Source: Babylonia areolata (taxonomy: Eukaryota; Mollusca; Gastropoda; Neogastropoda; Buccinidae). From it: a stretch of DNA of 64,000 nucleotides. Location: contig NC_134896.1 in assembly GCF_041734735.1 (NCBI RefSeq), forward strand, positions 38,080,039 through 38,144,038, read 5' to 3'. The position numbers and the translations under genes were made by a program. This document shows, piece by piece, positions 54,201 through 64,000 of this stretch (within the stretch, counting starts at the first letter, position 1; each line of letters begins with the position of its first letter). The notes below the pieces were generated by a model, which did not search any database, was not told where the DNA came from, and saw only the letters and a list, made by a program, of their open reading frames with translations.

Positions 54201-56624
54201 CATACCCCAATGGGCAAGACCAAGGAACTATGTACCTTGGAGAGGACAGGGTTGTAGAGCTGTCGACGGGCAGGCATCTCCTGCACAGGCTTGGTGCCCA
54301 TGATGAGGAGGGAGGAGCTGCTGGAGAAAGGGGACTCTCGGTACAACTCAGCAGCAAGGGCGCTCCAGTATTCCAGACAGATCTTGAAGATCTCAACTTC
54401 ATCTACCTCCGAGATCAGGATCAGATAATGCAGGGCCTGAACACATTGCACAATACATGACAGTGTCAGTTACATGATTCACTTTCAAGCTGTCAAAGTG
54501 TGTGGACTGATCCATCTTTGCTACAGCACTAATTTGAAAAAATTAGAAAAAAAAAGAAAAGGAAATTCACATACACTTGATGGGTTACAGACTTCAGGAA
54601 CAAAGGCATAATGCATATCACTTTATCTGTACCATATATACAAGGAATGATATCAACAACAGAATACATACAGGCCCATTCCACACTGATTCTCTTCTAC
54701 TCCTGTTAAAAATGAGCTCACATTTATCCTCATCACTTTTTAAGCCCAGCCCCATAAGGCAAGGTGAAAGACTTACAGTCATGAGCAGAGGGTGGAGGTC
54801 AATCTTCTTTTCCACCAGCTGGGCATGTTCCTTGAGGAAGCTGCACTGGAAAAGGCTGAGGTTCTGGATGAAGTTCTGCTCATCATCTGACCCCCTGGCA
54901 TATGCTTCTCGGATGTTGGTTTCCACTGACAGCATCTGTAACCCAGTCAAATTCACTCACTGGCAGCAGTACACATGACTAAGGGAAAGAAAATACCCTC
55001 GTCTTAAAATTTTCAGGGGTGATCCATGTTTTTTTCGAACAGATGAAGCAATGAAATCACATTCACACACAGTCCACAGCACACTCCTCTCTCCAGCCAC
55101 CCAGCATGCCATGAATGTAGTGTGAAACTAACATGGACTTACAGTTTTCAGCTGATTCATAGTGAGGGTAAAGAGCTGTAGGAACTGTTCATCGTAGATC
55201 GTGGTGGCTTGAACACCCGCTGCAATGACACACACACACATAATTTATCACTGACACAGTACTGTTCAAACTGCAATGACAGACACACGCACACCATAAT
55301 TTATCACTGACACTAACAGTACTACTCAAACACAATACAAACAAATTTGATGACATCTACACATCAACATATCATTCGCTGTCAACAAAACATTGACCAA
55401 TTCTTGATATTTCCCATTCTCTTGCTATATGTTTATACAAGGTGAACATTTACTGACATAGCACAGCCATAAAATTTTTGTTTTGTTTAATTTGTATAAT
55501 TATCTTCACACTGCATCAGAAAAAGCCAGCTGAAAACAACCAGCTACTTCTTTCTCATCCCAGGCTCCTTTATATCTGGTAGACCAAATGCATATTTCCC
55601 CATTTCAGTAAACCAAAACACACTCGACTATTTCTGTCAGATTTACCTGCTTCTGTCAAACCATACGCACTCACCTATTTCTGTCAAACACTTCATCGTG
55701 ACGTTGCGGAACATAGGCACGTTCAGAAACTGCAAAAAGAACCAGGCACAGATTAATATGATCTGGAATTATTACTAACAGCAGATTCTATCCTACTTTG
55801 TCTATACCATGAAACTTGCACACCAAGTGTTACAGCAAATCATTTCCTCCCATCCCCTGGTCTTTGACAATGAATTTTTTAGGCTAATAAATACTTAATT
55901 CACAGAAATACAAACTTACATGGATAAAAATTACTGTGAATCAATATCATAACCAGTAGTGACAATTAGTGAAACTGTGCATGTCAATAGCATTGTTGCA
56001 TCATACTGAAGTTATCTACTACCAATTTTTAGCAACCTTTTTACTGTGCATTGAGGACATCCATTTACCTTATAGATGAGCGTAGTGATCAGCTTTGTTT
56101 CAAAGATGTAACCAAGAGGGATCCAGTTGAGGAAGCGCAGAAGAGTCTCCAGTGTTGCCCCTACCAGTGGAGCATTTTGGGAATTGTCCTGAAACCATGG
56201 CAAAATAAGGGGCTCAGTGAAATTAGCAAACAGCATGGAGTGACACTAGACACCCTCAACTTTACTTCGATCGATGCACCACTGACAACAAACAGAACAT
56301 AATTATTAATATACCTAGTATCATAAAACTTCTAACAGAACAAGACACTTCTATCAAAATGGGGATTTCCAACAGAACAAGGTATCACAAGCTTCACAAC
56401 ACTGATCTAAAAATGCCACGGGCACAACTCACCATTACAAACTGACAGAGCTGGAAGATCTGGGAAAACTCGCTGCACATAGTGTCTTTTAGGTGCTTAG
56501 CTTTGGCCTGAGTCATCTGACCGCTGGAGAAGTCAAACACTTCCTCACTGAAAACAAACAGACCATTTCGCTTTAAGAAGCCAACAGTAAAATACACTCT
56601 TCTGAAGTATGCAAAATGGTTGCC

Positions 56625-56659
<35 letters not shown>

Positions 56660-59600
56660 AAGATGGATGTTCCATTGCTTTGCATGACAGATGCCTAAAC
56701 AACATTTATGTATATGGTCTTTAACGAATGACAAAAATGAAATAAAATAGTCTTGGGAACAAAAAGGGGAAAACGATAATGAACAAAACTAGGATATGTT
56801 ACAAAAACACAAATTCACACACACCATTATTTGTGCACACCCATTCACACACTAAATGTAATACACACACACAACCAGACATGAGCCCCTGTCTGCCATC
56901 AAGTGTGAAAATGACCAAAGAAGAGAAGAAGGAAGAATGCATATTGGTGAAAAGAAGAGGACACTCAGAAGAAACAACCATTTGAGGTAGCAGAGAAAGA
57001 AGATGAAAATGAATATCATGATGGAATATAAACCACAAAAAAGTCGAACAAGCTGCAGATCCAAAGAAGGTAAAGTCTGGAATAAAAATACCAAAGGCAA
57101 CTTGAAGGACAGAAGACAATGATAGAAAACAAGAAACAGACAAGAATGAACACAGCCAAATACATAAAACACTGCAGACACAACAAAATGAGAATGGATT
57201 CAGTATACTGTATAGTCTAGTCATCCCTGATGACAAAAATGTCTGACTGATTTCCCTTAAAAAGGAAAAAAAGAAAAGAAAAAAAAAAAAAGAGTGGTTT
57301 TGTTCCGAACAAATTCCTCCAAGGCAAAAGCACTGCAGTGTACACCGAAAAAAAGTACTGGTAACTTGCTTCCATGGTACACTTAGAATAAAACAACAGA
57401 AAACCTGTGACATGAAGAATGCATAGCACACTGGGAAATAAGCACTCGTGGCATGTAGAGTGCAGGGTACAATGGGAAACAAGCACCCATGACATCAGTA
57501 CATAGTACACTGGAAAATAAGCACTCATGGCATTAAGAGTGTATAGTACACTGGAAAACAAGCACGCATGACATGAAGAATGGATAGTACACTGGGAAAC
57601 AAGCAGTCATGGCATAAAAGAGTACAGTACATGGAGACAAACACTCATGAAACAGAGAGTGCAAAGGAGACAGGGAAACAAGCACTCATGACATGCGGAG
57701 TTAAGAGTACACTGGGAAACATGCACTCATGACCAAGGAGTACATAGTACACTGGAAAACAAGCACTCATGACATGAAGAATGGATAGTACACTTGGAAA
57801 CAAGCAGTCATAGCATAAAAAGAGTACAACACATGGAGAACAAGCAGTCGTGAAATGAAAAGTGTACAGTATATTGAAAAAGAAGCACTCAGTTAAGAAC
57901 AATGCCTAGTCCACTGGAAAACAACCAGAACACAGGATTATTTCAAACACACAGAAACAAACAAACAAACAAAAAATTTAGCCCCCCCCCCCCTTTTTTT
58001 TTTTTTTTAAATGTGTGAACAAATTCATGCATTAGCACATATGAATAAAAGTACAGCTGAAGTTGACACCAGAGAGCTGGTCTTTTAATATGGTACCTGA
58101 GCAATTTGAGGATGATCATGTTGTTCTGACAGAGGGATTCATTGGTCTTGCTGGCTCCAACAATGTCACTGATAAATGTGGGCCAATTCCTTGGCCACTC
58201 GTATTTCAAAATCTGGAAAAAATAAAACATCCAATAACAGTCATCAGAAACATGGCTTATATATTAACAATACTTTCTCATTCTAACACCCACACAACTT
58301 TTTACCCTCTCCGCCCCCTCCAGTTCACTGATCCGACTTACAATGCTGAATACACACAGGACACAAAGTAACCATACACATTGGACATAGAATGACTATA
58401 TACACTGAACATTTGGTGACACGAGATATTGGTCAGCAATAATATGACATATTCATTGACGAGAATAAATGATAGATAAATAGCAAACCTGTACAAGGAT
58501 CATGTTGAGCTTGCCCACATAGACTTTCTCCTTCTCTAACAATGCTGCATCCGACGAGGTTTTGATGATGAGGCCAACAATGTACTTCTTTATACCTGAA
58601 ACAGATAAATGCAAAAGGAATTTTATAAATACCTGAAATACTAAAGTCATAAATGTGTTTGCTACAACTTGATTGCTAACTGTGATATTTCATCTTGGAA
58701 AGTACTGGAATATTTTATCTAATTTTCAAACAATTCCTCGTAACATTTATTACTTATATCCAGGCGTACCAATGTTATGTCTTTATGATCAGTCTCCTTG
58801 AATTATGTATTAAAGTTTATGATGGTGTAGCAGTCAAGCAGTCAGATCGATGGATTTACTATCTAAGGGTCTCAAGTTCAAATCCTCATATAAAGTGGTG
58901 CTTGTTGGGTTAACAACGGAAATAACTTTTTTTCTGACCAAAGGTCTGGGTGAAAACCTTGAAGTGTTCTCAAGTTTCTGCATTTCCATGTCATCTTTCT
59001 CACTACAATTTTCTCCTGACCTGCATCTGGATAACTGTGATGCCCCCACAACCCCAGACTCAAAAAGAAAATAGAGACAATAATAAGTGAATCTCATTGG
59101 GAATTAAGGTTACTTCACTGGCTGATGCCTGCAAAAACTGACTTACTTTGCAATATCAACAATGCCTGCAAAAACTGGCTCACTTTGCAATATTAACAAT
59201 CATTACTGATAGTGATACTGACTTCTTTAAAACTGAATAAACTATAGCTGATTTTCACACATGTGGAGCTCTGGTTGCATCAAACTGATTTGACCACTAC
59301 CTTTCAATTCCATTATGTGTTATGTACTGCCTTATATACTTAAAAAAAAAAGAAGGTTTATTGTTTCTTTTTAAACTGACAACATGATGCAGAAGATGAA
59401 GCAAACAGCAACAGTCTGGGTGACCCACCTTCACACTGTGTTCGTGGCAAAACTTTCCATCGAGTCTTGATGACATTTTCTAAGATCTGTAATGCGTAGT
59501 ACTTGGTCTGTTGGTTGCTGGAAAACTCCAAAATAGTGTCCACTCTAGTCCATGCATCAGGATGTTCCTTGAGACGAGTCAATACTTCTTGGGCTACTCT

Positions 59601-61091
59601 TTGCTGTACAGAAACACACACACACAGACCTTGATTAGTTTAAAAATAATAACTGTGTACTGTAAGAAGTAAACTGATCTATTATAAAATTTAAATCAAC
59701 AGAAGCAATCGTTCACTTAAGTAAATCTAAACAGACACATTTAGCATGAAAAAAGTATTAACCTAAAAAAATACTGTCCTGAATTTACACGAAAGGAGAA
59801 GATCGCCACATGCTTTTGCTTCATTTGCCATCTTGAATTTTGACATTTGACCCAGCAAGTGCTCGCCAATTTTTCCTGCAATATGACCTCAAATGACTCT
59901 TCTCGGAAAACCAAGCCTTCGATAGCTCTGATGAAGAGACCTGGGCGCTACAGGATGCCATGTCTGACAGTGATACAGACAAAGACCCTAGTATATCCCT
60001 TCATGGATTCCAGACCATAGCAGACGATGCCATGCGTAAGTGTTTCATTTTCATCATTTGACTTCAGCTAACTAAAAACATCACAGTTGTGATTACACAA
60101 ATGATGAAAACTGGTCACTGGAAAATAATTTTCGGCTTATTTCTTATGTGTCTTATTGATCATTTGACAGTCAATAACATATTTAAACATATAATTCTGC
60201 TTCAACATATCACATGCTGGATAGATCTAGAATTGTAGCAGACTGACCCAGTTTCAGCTTGCAGAGGAGCAAGTGCTTCGCTCTGAGAATTCAAGACAAA
60301 CTAAGCAACAGGAATGAACTGTACTGATGCTGCGTTGGACATAATCATGTGTGTCCATGATTTATGCATTTTTCATATGACAGTCTGTGTGTGCGTGTGC
60401 TTTTTTCTCTTGCATACAAGGTGTATGAAAGTTGTAAGTATGTAACATTTGTGTGTGTGTGTGTGTTTGTGTGTGTGTGTGAGCGCGCGCGCGCGCACGC
60501 ACATGCACGTCTGCATGCGTTATTTTTGGGTGCACTTTTCTATGAGCTGAAAAAAAAAAATGTGATTTTTGCTTTTTGTTACAGGAATGCAGGTTACAAC
60601 ATGGAAGATCCAGGATCACCTAACCCTCTCCGCCTTTTGAACATGGAGTCTACATGGTGGATGTCAAAACAAGGGCTGACATCAACCAATATCTGCAGCC
60701 AGTGGACATACTTTGTATGCAATGTGAAGACAACAGAACTTTCATTTTTCAGCAACTCATATGGTGAATAGATCCGGCTTTGTTCATCATAAATCAAAAG
60801 TTCTGGGAAAGTTTAGAAAAATCAGTGTAAGACAGCTACTACTACAGAACTAGTTAAAGACAATGAAAACATGGGTTGGGTGGACAAAAGTTATCAGTTT
60901 ATCAACTGATACAATGCATTACACAAAACAAACAAATGGTGGACAACTTTTTTTTACCCTCCATTTCATTGACATTGCATGAGTAAATGCTTTTATTCTA
61001 TTTCAAAATTTTAGAAAAAAAAAAAAAATTCACCCAGGCATTTCAGAATTACATGATAGATATGGTAAAAAAATAAATAAAATAAAATAAA

Positions 61092-61145
<54 letters not shown>

Positions 61146-63007
61146 TTGTATAAAAAATGTTATGCAGAGATCAAGAAAGAATACTGAAAAAACAATGTGA
61201 TGTGTGTTACCTGTGGAAACCACATGTGCTTTGTGGATAGCAGGAGCTGCCTTCGGAGTTTTCATGAAGGTAAGATCAAGCATGTATATGTGTGGGACTC
61301 AAATGCAAGGATGGTAGGGCAGTGGCGGGGTCTGTTTTTTGCTTGTTTGTTTGTTTGTTTGTTTGTTGTTCTTCTACCAGTAAGTGATGAATTCTGAAAC
61401 AAGTATACTCAATTTGTTATTACCAATAAAGTTACGACAGGGGAAAGCCAGAATGGAAGAGTGATGACTTCTGAAAAAAACTATGTATAGGTTTGTTTGT
61501 CCCATACATTTCTTTCATAGTTTCTTCCTCAGGATGTTTTCTGTACATTCAGGATCGACATATTAAAAAAAAGAGATAGATTTTTAAAAACAAATTGGCT
61601 TCTTTTTGACATTCTCTTCATAACCCATGTGTATCCAAAGAACAAAAACAACTGTTTCCACTGTTAAAATAGGTCAATCGTTCAGGTGGGAGTGGTCTAT
61701 TTTTAGTAACAATGTCAAGAGATATATCGTTAAAAAAACTGAAACTGTATTTTGTGAAAAATCTTTATTTTTGTATCCTTTGAATGCTACATTTGTGTTT
61801 ACTTTGTAAATTATTCTTTTTTTTTCTGCAAAACAGGAAGTCTGTTGTGGTGTAGATAACTTATGATGTTATGTGATTTGTAGTAACCAATCAGGAAATA
61901 TAGTTAGGTTTTTATTCATAGCACTGAATGTGTAGTTTCTGACACAGTACTGTAAAGGTTGTTTCAAATGAAAGAAAAATGATCGCTTTCTAAATGAAAG
62001 TAAAAATTGTTACCTTGAACCCATTATCTTAAGACTGCTCAGTGAGAACGTGAAAAATACTGAAAATGCTCATTTTTTTAATTTTTAGCAACAGAGGTCA
62101 AAGGTCATCAAAATGATCATGCTCTACAAGCATGTTAAAAAATATCATATTTTGAAAGTTTGTTTCATTTGGATGACAATGAAACATAACACATCAAGTT
62201 TGGTCCTTAAATGCACATTTTAGAAGCATCTCCATGATCTTGGAGTGGAGTGACGGCCAAGAGGTAATGCGTCTGCCTAGAAAGTGAGAGAAGCTGAGCA
62301 CACTGGTTTGAATCACGGCTCAGCTGCCAATATTTTCTCCCCCTCAACTAGACTGAGTGGTGGTCTGGACGCTAGTCATTTGGATGAGACGATAAACCGA
62401 GGTCCCGTGTGCAGAATGCACTTAGCGCATGTAAAAGAACCCATGGCAAAAGGGTTGTTCCTGGCAAACTTCTGTAGAAAAACCCACTTTGAAAGGAAAA
62501 ACAAATAAAACTGCACGCAGGAAAAAATATTAAAAAATGGATGGCGCTGTAGTGTAGTGATGCGCTTTCCCTGGGGAGATCAGCCCGAATTTCACACAAA
62601 GAAATCTGTTGTGACAAAATGAGAAATACAAATTACAATACAATCTTAAGATTGCTGCATAGATACTGCTTTAAAAAAAAAAGTGTGAAAAACTCCAAAA
62701 CTGTTGACAGTAAATATTTTGGTTTTCCTATTGTGCATACGATGACACCTCATGGTTTGGTTGTAGCAACAGGCTTGCGGAGCTATCAACTGAAGAAATG
62801 GAGGACTTCAAATGTTTGCTATTTTTGTCTATATCTATCGCCTCTGGCATTGCCATTGCTGAAAAAACACTAAAGACGGGTAACTGACATAACCAACATA
62901 TAAAAACAAGAGAGGCAAGACCTTCAAGACTCACTTCTGATACACAATTTATCCAGTTAATAATAAAAAAAAGTACTCTGCATTTAAAAATATAAAGTTA
63001 ATGGGTG

Positions 63008-63045
<38 letters not shown>

Positions 63046-64000
63046 AGGATGGAAAGGATGTTAGCAGGTTTGAACCCAGCACATTTAGTTCATGAATAAG
63101 TACACTCACTTACAGTGCTATTGTGGGCCTACCAATGACGTTAAAAAAATTATCTACACATATGTTTTTGTTTTGTGTCATAAACTGATTACGGTACTTT
63201 AGGTGATAACACCATTTCAATCATATTATTTTGGAATATCTTGATTTTTTAAGAAATTTTTTATAGTATGCGGTAAAGGACCCCAGGCAAAATACATCAA
63301 GTAACCATCTTATTTAGATATGCGTATTCAATATACTAGCAGAAACTACAATGCTGTCCATTCAATTTCTCTTTCATGTTCATTCCAGTTAATTCAGTAT
63401 CCACAATAAAATATTCACATGGAGTAAATATGCGGATGGTGTCATTACTGTCACTGTATGTGTTCTGTCCAGAATACTAATATATATGTATTTCTTTCTT
63501 TTAACTGCGAACAAAAAACAACAAAAACAAAAACAAAAAAAACTGAGGTCAGACCATCTTCAAACCTGACCATATTTTGAAATTTTTTGTATTCGGATCC
63601 TGAATGAAATAAACCGTTGGCGATCCGGAACTACTGCTTAATCTAGAAAACTTTCAATCTATTATTGGTATGACTGTGAAGATATCTTTCCCTACCATGT
63701 GTAATCCAAATTTGGTATGGGCAGACAAAGTTTTTCAAAAGAAAATGACAATGTTCAACTTTACCATGAACACAGGTTCATATACAGACAGTGAGACACA
63801 CACACACACACAACCATGAACCCAACACCCGGTTATTACATAGACTCACACTGTTTACACAGGTGAGTCAAAAAGAAAAGAAAAAAAAGGGAGTAATTTC
63901 AAGAGTTATTACCTGCTCTCCTTCAGCTGTATACATGGAAGTCACCACACTGTCTAAGAGCTGAATATCCAACTTCTGATTGAAATCCAAAAGTTTTGCT
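44546..64000 (-). CDS. XPO1: Exportin-1 (CRM1), 23 coding exons, 5' end outside window
   Basis: XPO1 binds leucine-rich nuclear export signals with RanGTP and carries cargo through nuclear pores. Exons 5'->3': 64000-63913, 59603-59429, 58595-58489, 58212-58097, 56547-56433, 56188-56069, 55729-55675, 55219-55143, 54935-54777, 54436-54236, 53625-53487, 53230-53127, 52845-52768, 51877-51721, 51471-51308, 50749-50510, 50097-49789, 49010-48939, 48539-48464, 47969-47742, 47138-46976, 45369-45273, 44692-44546. All borders are GT-AG with matching phases. 1,061 residues are visible; human has 1,071, so only about 17 N-terminal residues are missing. Seen: the CRIME-domain block [15 protein letters not shown], RanGTP-loop block [22 protein letters not shown]-groove block [20 protein letters not shown] with the leptomycin-reactive Cys, and the C-terminal [15 protein letters not shown]...EIPEEMQD. 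There are no breaks. Confidence 0.98.
45837..46045. repeat. (CA)n/(GA)n microsatellite cluster in an XPO1 intron
   Basis: Alternating ACAC and GAGA runs in the intron between the last two internal coding exons (45370-46975). Open frames on both strands here are low-complexity artefacts. Confidence 0.9.
46240..46452 (-). CDS. Small ORF inside an XPO1 intron, same strand
   Basis: The open frame spans 46452-46240 and ends in TAA. The first ATG in frame gives about 66 residues beginning [18 protein letters not shown] and continuing [18 protein letters not shown], a basic helix-prone N-terminus followed by a charged tail. Just upstream is a good acceptor-like sequence (CTCCCTTTACAG), so the frame could be a second exon. 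Its complexity is unlike the repeats around it. I do not recognise a family. It does not join the neighbouring XPO1 exon in frame. It could be a nested small gene, a retained pseudogene, or chance. Confidence 0.3.
   Translation of the reverse strand: MPIFGMFTTRLVEYSVKRFKIKMPPLSWLHDPKRKADKKADSESAEVDQPASKGDGSQKKKSCTYQRSWE
46749..46782 (-). repeat. Dispersed repeat G, copy 3 (short)
   Basis: Minus-strand match to ACACATACTTTACCGTGACC, CACTAGTGCAG, shared with 15757-15845 and 24369-24427. It is embedded in a small local duplication of GTTTACGTGTTAACTGTATG. Confidence 0.6.
47550..47725. repeat. GA-rich purine tract
   Basis: About 170 bp of GAGA/GGGA purine runs on the plus strand (polypyrimidine on the transcribed sense of XPO1), just 3' of the exon at 47969-47742. 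Similar purine tracts lie at 52100-52270, 52709-52735, 56626-56650 and 61097-61141 in other XPO1 introns. Confidence 0.85.
49155..49283 (+). repeat. SINE-B copy 3 with poly(A) tail
   Basis: GTTTCAGTTTCAGTAGCTCA, CCACATCTGCCAAGCAGATG, CCTGACCAGCAGCGTAACCC, then GGCCTTGAG and an A-run to 49283. This is the best-preserved tail of the three copies. It is inserted antisense to XPO1 in an intron. Confidence 0.88.
51177..51242. repeat. (GT)n(AT)n microsatellite
   Basis: A GT run followed by about 20 AT units in an XPO1 intron, close to (about 65 bp from) the 3' end of the exon at 51471-51308. Confidence 0.92.
57400..57920. repeat. 41-bp minisatellite in an XPO1 intron
   Basis: About 12 diverged units containing ACACTGGGAAACAAGCACTC, ATGACATGAAGAATGGATAG. 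It lies in the intron between exons 58212-58097 and 56547-56433, well away from both splice sites. The long minus-strand open frames over it are repeat shadows. Confidence 0.85.
58816..59090 (+). repeat. tRNA-derived SINE (SINE-D)
   Basis: Head GATGGTGTAGCAGTCAAGCA (A-box-like) and TCAAGTTCAAATCC (B-box-like), followed by a body with GACCTGCATCTGGATAACTG and a 3' end AGAAAATAGAGACAATAATA. The acceptor stem does not pair, so it is not a tRNA gene. It lies antisense in an XPO1 intron. Confidence 0.7.
59870..60776 (+). other. Possible gene fragment inside XPO1 intron 1
   Basis: On the plus strand, about 59905-60032 is open and acidic ([39 protein letters not shown]) and ends at a good donor (ATGC|GTAAGTG). 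A second open piece at about 60585-60770 follows a TTACAG acceptor ([19 protein letters not shown]). I cannot match either to a family or prove that they join. An interstitial gene, a transposase remnant or chance are all possible. A GT/GC tract (60450-60500) lies between them. Confidence 0.25.
61097..61141. repeat. (GA)n microsatellite
   Basis: An uninterrupted GA dinucleotide tract of about 44 bp in the long first visible intron of XPO1. Confidence 0.95.
62244..62642 (+). repeat. SINE-C copy 3, nearly full length
   Basis: tRNA-like head GACGGCCAAGAGGTAATGCG (A box) and GGTTTGAATCACGG (B box), conserved centre CTAGTCATTTGGATGAGACG, GCGCATGTAAAAGAACCCAT, GGGTTGTTCCTGGCAAA, then the 3' part ATGGCGCTGTAGTGTAGTGA, GGGGAGATCAGCCCGAATTT and AAATCTGTTGTGACAAAA. 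The order matches the truncated copies at 10281-10545 and 21815-22075. It lies antisense in an XPO1 intron. Confidence 0.9.
62893..63875 (+). repeat. Dispersed repeat F, copy 2
   Basis: Starts ATATAAAAACAAGAGAGGCA, AGACCTTCAAGACTCACTTC, and ends CACCCGGTTATTACATAGAC, followed by the palindrome at 63845-63867 (CTCACACTGTTTACACAGGT, GAG) and GTCAAAAA, as in 28755-29360. The interior is longer and includes a (GT)n at 63009-63042. It ends only about 40 bp from the XPO1 exon at 63913-64000. Confidence 0.6.

Noticed and set aside
56799-57482. 227-codon minus-strand open frame rich in Phe/Cys/Leu
   Set aside because: Lies in an XPO1 intron over low-complexity and minisatellite sequence; the composition is typical of antisense A-rich DNA.

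Overview
The window is animal nuclear DNA: intron-rich genes with GT-AG splice sites, long (GT)n, (GA)n and GT/GC tracts, tRNA-derived SINEs, LINE fragments and many minisatellites. The proteins are clearly metazoan. The repeat families, including tRNA-headed SINEs with a conserved central domain and SINEs ending in an AAGAAG-type tail, look molluscan, most likely gastropod. The species call is inference; the gene calls do not depend on it.

Layout. (1) 2622-4167 on the minus strand holds the first two coding exons of PCNX4 (pecanex-like 4); the rest runs off the left edge. (2) 5377-22386 on the plus strand holds a complete 13-exon MED17 gene (Mediator head subunit, 639 aa predicted), starting 1.2 kb from PCNX4 in head-to-head orientation. 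Its 6-kb first intron is a graveyard of LINE and SINE insertions. (3) 22387-29440 is downstream flank with minisatellites, a weak ORF, an RNase H-bearing LINE 3' end and SINEs. (4) 29877-33540 (plus) is a two-exon gene for an uncharacterised coiled-coil protein of about 393 aa; its intron is full of GT/GC tracts. (5) 34462-36553 (plus) is a two-exon gene for an uncharacterised basic, probably disordered protein. (6) 36554-44545 shows no convincing gene. (7) 44546-64000 (minus) is nearly all of XPO1 (exportin-1/CRM1): 23 coding exons encoding about 1,061 residues, lacking only the extreme N-terminus.

The named genes are housekeeping functions (Mediator-dependent transcription, nuclear export, a polytopic membrane protein) and do not form a pathway together. 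The PCNX4/MED17 pair may share a bidirectional promoter.

The most unusual signal is in MED17. Local tandem arrays repeatedly begin or end exactly at exon borders: the donors of exons 5, 6 and 9, the acceptors of exons 11 and 12, and the stop-codon end of exon 13. Several arrays therefore carry extra copies of a splice signal, or of the C-terminal coding tail. In addition, introns 7 and 8 end in matching segments of about 110 bp. I know of no described system that this corresponds to. It is either a local mutational habit (slippage or tandem duplication at AG/GT borders) or a route to new splice isoforms. No CRISPR array, rRNA, functional tRNA or retrovirus-like element was recognised.
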